Below are positions 57,013 to 64,000 of a DNA stretch of 64,000 bases, one piece after another (the stretch's first letter is position 1; the number at the start of each line of letters is the position of its first letter). Under the pieces are notes generated by a model. That model was not told where the DNA came from and made no database searches. It worked only from the letters and a program-made list of their open reading frames with translations. The translations under genes and the position numbers were made by a program. The stretch comes from Cephalotus follicularis (lineage: Eukaryota; Streptophyta; Magnoliopsida; Oxalidales; Cephalotaceae). The stretch lies in NCBI GenBank assembly GCA_001972305.1, contig BDDD01000978.1, forward strand, positions 165,036 to 229,035, given 5' to 3'.

Positions 57013-57593
57013 AATTTGTGTAAAGACAAAGTTTGTTAATGAAATTTTGTTATGAATTGTGTTTTGGTGTTTATACAGTTTATGATTTGTGTTTATACAT
57101 TTTATGTTATTATGAATTGTGTTTGTGATATGGTTGTATGAATGTGTTTTTGGTTTATGATATAATTGTATTGTATGATAATATGTTTTCTCAATTATGC
57201 TTATTGTCAATATTTTGATATTTTGTGCATAATGCCTATGTTCATATTTCTTTTACCCTTGCTTTTATTAAGGGGGAGCTAATGATTTCTGCCTTTTGCA
57301 GAACTTTTTGATGCTATACAAAAAAGGGGGAGAATAGGCTCAAAATGCTCGAGTTTATGAATTTTGGGAGAAAAGGCTCAATATGGGAGATTAAGGCTCT
57401 CAATGCTAGAGTTTTTTAATTGATATGGGAGATAACTCATTGCTTATTGATATTGCACAGGAACTGTCTTACTAACATTACCATTGCTCACATTATAAGA
57501 TATCTCTTTGGTATTTACTTATGTCTTATATTGGTATTACTTATGCTTATACATTTTTGAGCAAATTTTTGTCATCATCAAAAAGGGGGAGAT
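57013..57593 (+). other. E6: 3' non-coding region and polypurine tracts
   Basis: It is AT-rich, with a repeated ATGAATTGTGTTT theme (57050-57130) and no ORF of interest. From 57300 purine tracts appear: AAAAAAGGGGGAGAAT near 57319 and the terminal AAAAAGGGGGAGA (57580-57592) next to the 3' LTR. Several internal purine tracts are common in SIRE-like elements. Confidence 0.8.
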
Positions 57594-57686
57594 TGTTGAC
57601 GATTTAGTCCCAATCCTTGTTTTGATGATAACATATTTGCATTTGACAAGTTTACTTGATGTGCAAGAAATTACAAAATTCAATAC
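57594..57686 (+). repeat. E6: 3' LTR, first piece (before E7)
   Basis: TGTTGACGATTTAGTCCC matches 52735 onward. E7 cuts it after AATAC (57682-57686), and it resumes at 62678 after the repeated AATAC. Confidence 0.95.
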
Positions 57687-58230
57687 TGTTGGAAGTCTAG
57701 AGGGGGGTGAATAGACTAATAAAAATTTATCTAGCAAATATAACACATTAAAATTAATTACTCAAACACACAAAGCGGAAAGTAAAAAGTTTAGGGTTTA
57801 GAGATTGCAAACGGTTATATAGTGGTTCGGCAAACCGCCTACGTCCACTCCCCAAGGCCTCCCCTTGAGTATTTCACTAGTATGCCCCAATCCGGGCTTG
57901 AAACTCCAACCGAGCTCCAACAAACTTTCGCTCCAACCAAGCGAATTATACTTTGCTCCAACAGAGCAATACAAGAGACAACCTCTCTTGTATGAGTGAA
58001 ATAAATGTTTGAATGATTACAAATTCGTAGTGAATTTGTTTACAATGAAGCTCACTATGAACAAAGCTTAGAAATGTGTATGTAAGGTAAAAGTAAAGCT
58101 TTGTAATGTGTAGGATTGCTTGAATTTGATCTCTTTTGATTGTGTGAATGCTTTGTATTGTTCTTGAGATAGCTTGAGAGAATGTGTACTTTGAAAGCTT
58201 GATCACTTGTGCAAGAAGTCCAATTTTCCT

Positions 58231-58236
58231 CTTATA
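58231..58236 (-). promoter_or_regulatory. E7 LTR: TATA-like box
   Basis: The minus strand reads AACTATAAGAGG about 45 bp after the last palindrome (58281). The same sequence is at 61973-61978 in the other LTR. Confidence 0.5.
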
Positions 58237-58280
58237 GTTGAGCCTCCAACGGATCTATTTTTAACTGTCTGATACAAATC

Positions 58281-58790
58281 CAGTCGGCTGGATTTGGATG
58301 GCAGTCAGCTGGTTTGATGGCGCGTATATTTGAATATAGCCGTTGGGAGTGGGCAGTCGGCTGGATTCTGTAGGCAGTCGGCTCGATGTCTGGGCAGTCG
58401 ACTGATGCCCTGCTTCAGTCGGCTGTTGAGGCTAATTTGGAAGTTACAAAACCTATTGTATGAATTTGCACAATTGAAGGCAGTCAGCTGGACCCCTGTG
58501 GCAGTCGACTGGACCCCCTGGCAGTCGACTGGTCCCCTGCTACAGTCGGCTGGATTGGGTGTGAAATGTTACAGAAGCTTCTGCCTGATTTGTACCCCAT
58601 GGCAGTCGACTAATGCCCTGTGGCAGTCGACTGGAATTGCCTGGCAGTCGAATGGACCCCTGTGTCAGTCGACTGGTGTGTTGTTTCTGGAGATTCTGGG
58701 TTTAGGTTGAAGATGCAGTCGACTACATGACTTTGGAAGTCGACTCCTAGCCTTGGCAGTCGACTGGATTGCCCTCCAGTCGGCTGGAAT
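58281..58790. promoter_or_regulatory. E7 left LTR: type-3 palindrome array in quartets
   Basis: CAGTCG starts at 58281, 58302; 58354, 58375, 58395, 58416; 58481, 58502, 58522, 58543; 58603, 58624, 58644, 58666; and 58716, 58737, 58757, 58777. Steps inside groups are 20-22 bp. Sites alternate CAGTCGACTGG with CAGTCGGCTGG and some CAGTCAGCTGG. Groups of four are separated by 50-65 bp. The array fills U3 upstream of the TATA-like box. Confidence 0.88.
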
Positions 58791-58950
58791 TGCCTGTACC
58801 TGCATAAACATCCTTGGCACAACTTTGGACACAAGATTAAGTGAGTATATGCATTTATAATTTAAAGAATTATGCATACAAGTAATTTATGTTTGTTAAT
58901 CATCAAAATAACTCATGGTAAACAATTAATCGGGGTGGCAAAGGCCAACA

Positions 58951-58970
58951 ATCTCCCCCTTTTTGATGAT
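58951..58970 (-). other. E7: polypurine tract
   Basis: The minus strand reads ATCAAAAAGGGGGAGAT directly before the left LTR, the same tract as in E6. Weaker tracts of the same kind recur at about 59190, 59229 and 59260 in the 3' non-coding region (58971-59576), which holds nothing else recognisable. Confidence 0.9.
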
Positions 58971-59576
58971 TGACAAAACATGCATATTTTGCATAAATCT
59001 TAACAAATTTTACTCAAAGTAGTTCTAAAGTCCAAATATACCAACATAGGCATATCCAATGCACATGTCATATCAAAGTACACTTTCTCAATGCAAGAGT
59101 ACAACCTTTTCCATCAAAATGCAATATATTACCAAATATCATTTCAATATGCAACTTCAATGTAATGTGCAGAAATATAAATCTTCTCTCCCCCTTTTTG
59201 TCAAACAACAAAAAGAGAAGTGGAAGCTCCCCCTCAATCATAACACGGATTGAAGAGCTCCCCCTCAACTTATGCATTCCTATACAATTTAATAAATAAA
59301 AACAATGCAATAGGAGACATCCATTAAGATCGAAGCATGATTCTATTAAACACTTGAAGTAAACACATCAAAGCAATAATATGAAATACTTTTGCATTCA
59401 ACACATAATCCATCAATTTCATAAACCATATCCAAAAATATAAGATCAAAGCATAAAGTACTTAAAAACTTTAAGTACATAAACCACATTGTCTTTTCAC
59501 ATAAGTTAAACACTAAAAACCATTACAAATTCAAAGTTCGAAAATACAAGGGAAAACATGTGATGCATATGTAAGC

Positions 59577-60733
59577 TCAGGATGGAGGAGGGTGCTGTGG
59601 GAAAGTGTTTTGAAGCCACTGGAGGATGTCAGCTTGTCCTTGTCGAAGATCGGCCTGTCCTTGAAGAATGTTTGCTTGCCCCTCACGAAATTGATGCATT
59701 TCACCTTTGATGAACTCCATATCAGCTTGGGCAATATCCATTCTGGCCATAAGTGAATCAAGAGTAGGCCTGCTGCTGCTACTCCCCGATACAGCACTCG
59801 GACGCATCTCATACTGTTGTGGATCATCCTCATCATCATCATCATCATCATCCCCAGCCCTAACAGGCTCTTGCTCTCTTGCTTTCTCTCTACCTCTCCC
59901 TCTCACCTTGACCCACTCTCCTTCCTCAAAAGCAAGGTTTAATTGTCTAAGTCCCGCCTTATTCACCAAATGCTTATGGGAAGGCTTAACACTTTGCTCA
60001 TCATCCGGGATATCTATGTTAAAAGAAGCTAGGACAGTCAAAATGATCCTACTAAGAAGCATAGGATATGGAGTGTGATTTGGCCTAGACAATAAGTGGT
60101 TTACAATAAGATAGGGAAGGTTAATTTGGGTTCCATTCTTGACACAAGCGATGAATTTAAGGTCGCGCTCGGAGGGGAGGGTGTGTGATCCTTGTTTTGG
60201 AAGAAAAGTGTTGGTAACAAGGAGTAGAATAATCCTAGAGGCAATAGGTAAGTGACTACTAGTCATATTCAAAAGTGGATTCACATTTGGTTGCTCAAGA
60301 CAAATCCCTAGTGCCTCAGTTTTTCCTATGTCATGAAAATTAGTAATTCCCTCATTGGGAATTCCTAATGTTTCGGCAATTAGGTCGGGAGTAATACAAA
60401 TAGGAGTGCCTAGTATAAACGAATTGGCAATGCAAGTGGTGGAGGTTGCTAAATTGGCATAAAAAATTTTCACAAGCCTAGGGTATATGGTATGTGATGA
60501 GCAAATGTAGTCAAGCCAACCCATAGCATCAAACCAAGTAATTACCACAGCAAATTACTCACTAATACATCCCTACTCAGCCATTTCTCACAATGTAACT
60601 TAACTGAACTAAAATAGGAATTATACCTCATCTCTTTCTCCTTGGAGAGAAAGAGGTTGTTGTCATAATCTAACTCCTCTTGAGAGCCTCTTGCAAGCCT
60701 TGAAGAACTTCCTCTTTGTCTTTTAGGACCCAT
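59577..60733 (-). pseudogene. E7: third ORF downstream of pol (function unknown)
   Basis: The ORF opens at 60733 with MGPKRQRGSSSRLARGS, a basic, nuclear-signal-like start, and runs 63 codons to a frameshift near 60545; the rest is open for 323 codons from 60548 to 59577. The central part contains YPRLVKIFYANLA and DLIAETLGIPNEGI, which resemble the domain called putative plant transposon protein, found after pol in SIRE-like elements (from memory, unverified). A basic GRGREKAREQE stretch, an acidic run of Asp residues near 59845, and a Gln-rich C-terminus with repeated QGQAD units follow. No signal peptide or membrane segment is seen, so it does not look like an envelope protein. A palindrome quartet lies 117-190 bp upstream. 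Confidence 0.75.
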
Positions 60734-60849
60734 AGATGAATGCAGGTTCGAATATTTAGAGAGAAATGTGATTTTGGCATTTTAAAGTTTGAGAGAAGTG
60801 AAGAGGGCAGGTGACAAATCGGGTTTAAAACCCTGTCTGTCGAAATTCC

Positions 60850-60919
60850 AGTCGACTGGCCACTAATGGCAGTCGACTGGCTGGCAAGGCAGTCGACTGG
60901 AAAGCAATCCAGTCGGCTG
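60850..60919. promoter_or_regulatory. Palindrome quartet upstream of the E7 third ORF
   Basis: Four type-3 sites start at 60850, 60870, 60890 (CAGTCGACTGG) and 60910 (CAGTCGGCTG), spaced exactly 20 bp. They are in the interior of E7, between the RNase H end (61139) and the third ORF (60733), outside any LTR. Their placement upstream of an ORF suggests a control site. Confidence 0.85.
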
Positions 60920-61138
60920 TTTTCTGCAGAAATGAGAATTGCAAAAAAATTGCCAAACCAATTGAATATGCAATCCTTTGGTACACTATTATGGACTAAT
61001 AGCAACCAAGGTAAGTGAGCTAAATATATGTTATTGAGTTTGAAAACTCAAAGTTTAAATGCAAGATGACTTTTGAAAACATGTTTCACTCAAATCAATC
61101 AAAAATCAATTAAGCATCACAAATACACATAAAATGAG

Positions 61139-61900
61139 TTAGGAAGGATTTTGCATACCTAGCTCTCTCCGTAAAGTGCAGAAACGTTCGTTGTCCAGTG
61201 GCTTTGTGAATATATCTGCAACTTGATTCAAAGTGTCAATATATTCAAGAAATATATCTCCCTTTTCAACATGATCTCTAAGGAAATGATGTCTAATTTC
61301 AATGTGTTTAGACTTAGAGTGTTGAACGGGATTTCTACTCAAATTAATAGCACTAGAATTATCACATTTAATACACACATTGCTAATGCTAATTCCGAAA
61401 TCACAAAGTTGTTGCTTAAGCCACAATACTTGAGCACAACAACTTCCCGCCGCAACATATTCGGCTTCGGTAGTGTATAGAGCTACACTATTTTGTTTCT
61501 TGGAAAACCAAGATACTAAAGAGTTACCTAGAAATTGGCAAGTGCCACTAGTACTCTTTCAATCCAATTTGCAACCACCATAGTCGGCATCGGAATAAGC
61601 GTGCAAGTTAAATAACGAATCATGTGAATAAAACAATCCTAATAGTGGTGTATATGCAAGATATCTAAAAATTTGCTTAACCGCGGTCAAGTGAGATTCT
61701 CTAGGTGAAGATTGATATCTAGCACAAAGACATACACTAAACATTATATCCGATCTACTTGCGGTTAAGTAAAGAAGAGATCCTATCATGCTTCTATATA
61801 GTTTTTGATCTACCTCTTTACCATTCTGATCCTTGTCAAGTTTCGGTGCAATGCTCATTGGTGTCTTGCAAGGTTTTGAGTGCTCCATTCCAAATCTTAT
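61139..61900 (-). pseudogene. pol: E7: RT connection and RNase H
   Basis: From the deletion breakpoint (about 61898) the minus strand codes the end of copia pol: GMEHSKPCKTPM, YRSMIGSLLYLTASRSDIMF, SPRESHLTAVKQIFRYL and YSDADYGGCKLD, then a TGA near 61559 where CGA is expected (KLDRKSTSGT), and on through TEAEYVAA, WLKQQL, DNSSAINLSRNPVQHSKSKHIEIRHHFLRD and IFTKPL to the stop near 61139. The first codons of the open frame come from LTR sequence joined by the deletion. RNase H residues are recognisable and otherwise intact. Confidence 0.93.
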
Positions 61901-62672
61901 TGTTCTTGAGATAGCTTGAGAGAATGTGTACTTTGAAAGCTTGATCACTTGTGCAAGAAGTCCAATTTTCCTCTTATAGTTGAGCCTCCAACGGATCTAT
62001 TTTTAATTGTCTGATACAAATCCAGTCGGCTGGATTTGGACGGCAGTCAGCTGGTTTGATGGCGCGTATATTTGAATATAGTCGTTGGGAGTGGGCAGTC
62101 GGCTGGATTCTGTAGGCAGTCGACTGATGCCCTGCTTCAGTCGGTTGTTGAGGCTAATTTGGAAGTTACAAAACCTACTGTATGAATTTGCACAATTGAA
62201 GGCAGTCGGCTGGACCCCTGTGGCAGTCGACTGGAACCCCTGGCAGTCGACTGGTCCCCTGCTACAGTCGGCTGGATTGGGTGTGAAATGTTACAGAAGC
62301 TTCTGCCTGATTTGTACCCCATGGAAGTCGACTAATGCCCTGTGGCAGTCGACTGGAATTGCCTGGCCGTCGACTGGACCCCTGTGTCAGTCAACTGGTG
62401 TGCTGTTTCTGCAGATTCTGGGTTTAGGTTGAAGATGCAGTCGACTACATGACTTTGGAAGTCGACTCCTAGCCTTGGCAGTCGACTGGATTGCCCTCCA
62501 GTCGGCTGGAATTGCCTGTACCTGCATAAACATCCTTGGCACAACTTTGGACACAAGATTAAGTGAGTATATGCATTTATAATTTAAAGAATTATGCATA
62601 CAAGTAATTTATGTTTGTTAATCATCAAAATAACTCATGGTAAACAATTAATCGGGGTGGCAAAGGCCAACA
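61898..62672 (-). repeat. E7: 5' LTR remnant (right copy)
   Basis: 775 bp match 58156-58950. It lacks a 20-bp unit (CAGTCGGCTCGATGTCTGGG) present at 58375 in the left copy, an exact one-repeat loss. Palindromes run from about 62023 to 62510. The 469 bp that would adjoin the primer site are deleted. Confidence 0.92.
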
Positions 62673-62677
62673 AATAC

Positions 62678-63570
62678 CAAGGCAAAACTCATCTGCAGAA
62701 GAAGACATCGACCCTTAAGAAATGACATCCACGTCCGTACAGAAAGACATCGATCCCTTTAAAGAAGACATCGACGTCTTTAGTGCAAGATCAAATTACA
62801 ATGAAGACATCGTCCTTCCAGTAATGACATCGACGTCCGTACAGAAAGACATCGATCCCTTTCAAGAAGACATCGACGTCTTTAGTAACAGAAGCTATTG
62901 TTCAAATTTGCAATTGAAGACATGGATCCCTACATGCAAAGACATCGACGTCAGTACAAAAGACATCGACGCCTTTACATAGACATCGACGCCTTTCTAG
63001 AGCTACCTGCATTTCCCAGAAAAGACATCGACCCCTACAGAAGAAGTCGATGTGATGCTCAAAGTTTCAATACCTGGACATTTCCCAAACATGACATCGA
63101 CGCCTTTAAAAAGACATCAACGTCTTTTTAAAAGGTTTGACCCGGGAAACATGGAACGGCTAGTACGCGCACTTTCAACGGCTATCAACTAACAAAGACG
63201 TCGACGCCTTTACAAAGACATCGACGTCTTTATGTCAGCAGAAGACAAAATTCAAAGATTGCAACTACACATTTTTAAATCAAAAGCTTCCATGATTTAT
63301 GCAACGGCTACAAATCTTTTCTACCTATAAAAGGAAGATTGAAACCTCAGAAGAAGACACTGAACTACATTAATTCAACATCAATTACACAACATCAAAG
63401 AGAGATATCATATTCAAGCAATCTATTGCCAAAAAGCTCAAAGTGCACAATAGTGTTCCAAATAGCTTCTAAGCTTTATCCTTTGAGATTTTCTGAGTGT
63501 TTCATATTGTGAGCTGTATTATTCATATCAACCTATTTGAGAGTTGTATATTGCAACAATGTTTATTTCA
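62678..63570 (+). repeat. E6: 3' LTR, second piece (after E7)
   Basis: It matches 52829-53691 with few changes, including the palindrome array (62704-63235) and TATA box (63326), then extends about 30 bp beyond the preserved 5' LTR to TTTATTTCA. ATCTC follows. Confidence 0.94.
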
Positions 63571-63669
63571 ATCTCCATGGTCAACGTTCAATGGTAGTTA
63601 CACTGACTGGATGAAGCCACTTGGGAATGTGAGGATGATATCCAACAACGTTACCCACATTTATTCTAG
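63571..63669 (+). pseudogene. pol: E5: end of chromodomain after E6
   Basis: After the repeated ATCTC, codons resume with a VNVQW-like stretch, a stop in place of the residue before DEATWECEDDI, and RYPHLF to a TAG at 63667-63669. Aligning with E3 and E4 confirms that this is the cut end of the E5 chromodomain. ATWECE replaces ATWERE. Confidence 0.9.
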
Positions 63670-63700
63670 TATTGTTTTTAATTTTAAGGACGAAATTCCT

Positions 63701-63715
63701 TGAAGGAGTGGTGGA
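63701..63715 (+). other. E5: polypurine tract
   Basis: TGAAGGAGTGGTGGA abuts the 3' LTR; one G is changed to T relative to E4. Confidence 0.9.
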
Positions 63716-64000
63716 TGTAACACCCGGGATTTACGCACGTTGTAATATTTGAATTCCAAATGTAATCTTGTTATTAAATTAATGAGAAAGATGAATTTCT
63801 TGACTAAGGGAACAGTCGACTGGTGTGACGAACCAGCAGACCGGTGGGCTGTTGAGCCACCTGGCAACCACAGCCACAAGGACAACCAACTTTCAGGGAA
63901 GAACAACCAGTTGGATTATGCTCTGTTTTATTTGCATGTGATGAAATCACATGCAACGACTGACAAGGAGGAGAGGTGTGCCATCTGTGCATCATGCAAC
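63716..64000 (+). repeat. E5: 3' LTR, first 285 bp (runs off the window)
   Basis: TGTAACACCCGGGATTTACGC matches 45848 onward. Near 63811 it has an intact CAGTCGACTGG where the 5' LTR has CAGTCGATTGG, which shows the latter to be a decayed site. Confidence 0.95.

Larger units (their letters stand above)
57687..58950 (-). repeat. E7: 3' LTR (left copy, 1264 bp)
   Basis: It contains, reading along the minus strand, the palindrome array (58790 to 58281), a TATA-like TATAAG (58231-58236) and a gene-free remainder ending near the GGGGGG run at 57704. It is aligned with 61898-62672 from 58156 onward. Confidence 0.93.
57687..62672 (-). mobile_element. E7: SIRE-like Ty1/copia element (5'-deleted) with a third ORF
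   Basis: Ends TGTTGG...CCAACA with AATAC on both sides (57682-57686, 62673-62677). Orientation is minus: the purine tract AAAAAGGGGGAGAT lies next to the left LTR. The left LTR (57687-58950) is complete. The right one keeps only 61898-62672; a deletion removed its inner end, the primer site, gag, protease, integrase and most of RT. Remaining: RT/RNase H C-terminus, then a third ORF downstream of pol. It is the youngest insertion visible in this nest. Confidence 0.92.
52735..63570 (+). mobile_element. E6: SIRE-like Ty1/copia retrotransposon (defective), with E7 nested
   Basis: E6 has copia order (gag, then integrase before RT). 5' LTR 52735 to about 53691; purine tract AAAAAGGGGGAGA at 57580-57592; 3' LTR 57594-57686 plus 62678-63570. 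It is inserted in E5 pol with ATCTC on both sides. Gag with a coiled-coil part and two zinc knuckles, and the AAAAAGGGGGAGA tract, resemble SIRE/Maximus-type elements as I remember them. Protease, the catalytic part of RT and RNase H are deleted. LTRs differ at about 3 positions in 108 where I compared them. Confidence 0.93.
45848..64000 (+). mobile_element. E5: Tekay/Del-type Ty3/gypsy retrotransposon (continues past the window)
   Basis: 5' LTR 45848-48361, primer site 48365, gag-pol from 48473, purine tract 63701-63715 and the first 285 bp of the 3' LTR. Copia element E6 interrupts the chromodomain codons at 52735-63570. Coding sequence is collinear with E3 and E4 but has a deletion of about 200 bp in RT, at least one frameshift in gag and many nonsense codons. 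Its LTR arrays are of the CAGTCGACTG type. The right target duplication is beyond the window. Confidence 0.93.

Noticed and set aside
59707..60078. 123-codon plus-strand ORF rich in serine
   Set aside because: It is the reverse strand of the acidic run and neighbouring part of the E7 third ORF.
1..64000. Host genes, tRNA or rRNA genes
   Set aside because: Every stretch with convincing coding similarity belongs to a retroelement. TGGTATCAGAGC matches are primer-binding sites, without flanking tRNA sequence.

Overview
This window is plant nuclear DNA made almost entirely of nested LTR retrotransposons. I found no host gene, rRNA or tRNA. The evidence for a plant is: Ty3/gypsy elements of the chromodomain-bearing Tekay/Del type, primer-binding sites complementary to initiator tRNA-Met (TGGTATCAGAGC), SIRE-like Ty1/copia elements with an extra ORF after pol, and large coding-poor (LARD-like) elements. 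An angiosperm with a large, repeat-rich genome fits best; the species cannot be read from the sequence.

Layout (names used below). E0: a copia pol fragment at 1-1262. E1: a LARD-like element on + that interrupts E0 at 1263 and appears to run past the window; its LTR1 is 1263-1639 plus 10985-13944, its short internal region is 13945-16275, and its second LTR starts near 16276. E2: a LARD on - at 1640-10979 (TSD CGCTG) inside E1 LTR1. Solo LTR A (-) at 14037-15588 inside the E1 interior. E3: a Tekay-type gypsy element on - at 17556-40439 (TSD TCCGT) inside E1 LTR2; it carries solo LTR B (18787-21464, TSD CTAAT) in one LTR and gypsy element E4 (+, 27708-38110, TSD GTACA) in the other. Solo LTR C (+) at 42546-45320. 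E5: a gypsy element on + from 45848 past the window end; its pol is interrupted by copia element E6 (+, 52735-63570, TSD ATCTC), whose 3' LTR is in turn interrupted by copia element E7 (-, 57687-62672, TSD AATAC). The order of insertion is E0, then E1, then E2/A/E3/C/E5, then B and E4 inside E3, and E6 then E7 inside E5.

All coding regions are broken (nonsense codons, frameshifts, lost catalytic residues, deleted domains), so nothing here looks autonomous. E3, E4 and E5 are relatives with collinear gag-protease-RT-RNaseH-integrase-chromodomain polyproteins. E6 keeps gag, integrase and part of RT but has lost protease. E7 keeps the RT/RNaseH end and a third ORF of unknown function.

The most striking unexplained signal is a set of short palindromes centred on TCGA (usually GTCGAC), arranged in arrays with core-to-core spacing of about 20-22 bp (two helical turns). 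They occur in the LTRs of E1, A, B, E3, E4, C, E5, E6 and E7. There are three sequence types: AAGCGTCGACGCTT (E1, A, B, E3), AAAGRCGTCGACGYCTTT (E4, C, E6) and CAGTCGACTG (E5, E7). Types 2 and 3 are each shared by a gypsy and a copia element, while the closely related gypsy elements E3, E4 and E5 each carry a different type throughout their arrays. A further quartet lies inside E7, just upstream of its third ORF. This looks like a family of operator-like sites under selection or homogenisation rather than ordinary LTR sequence.
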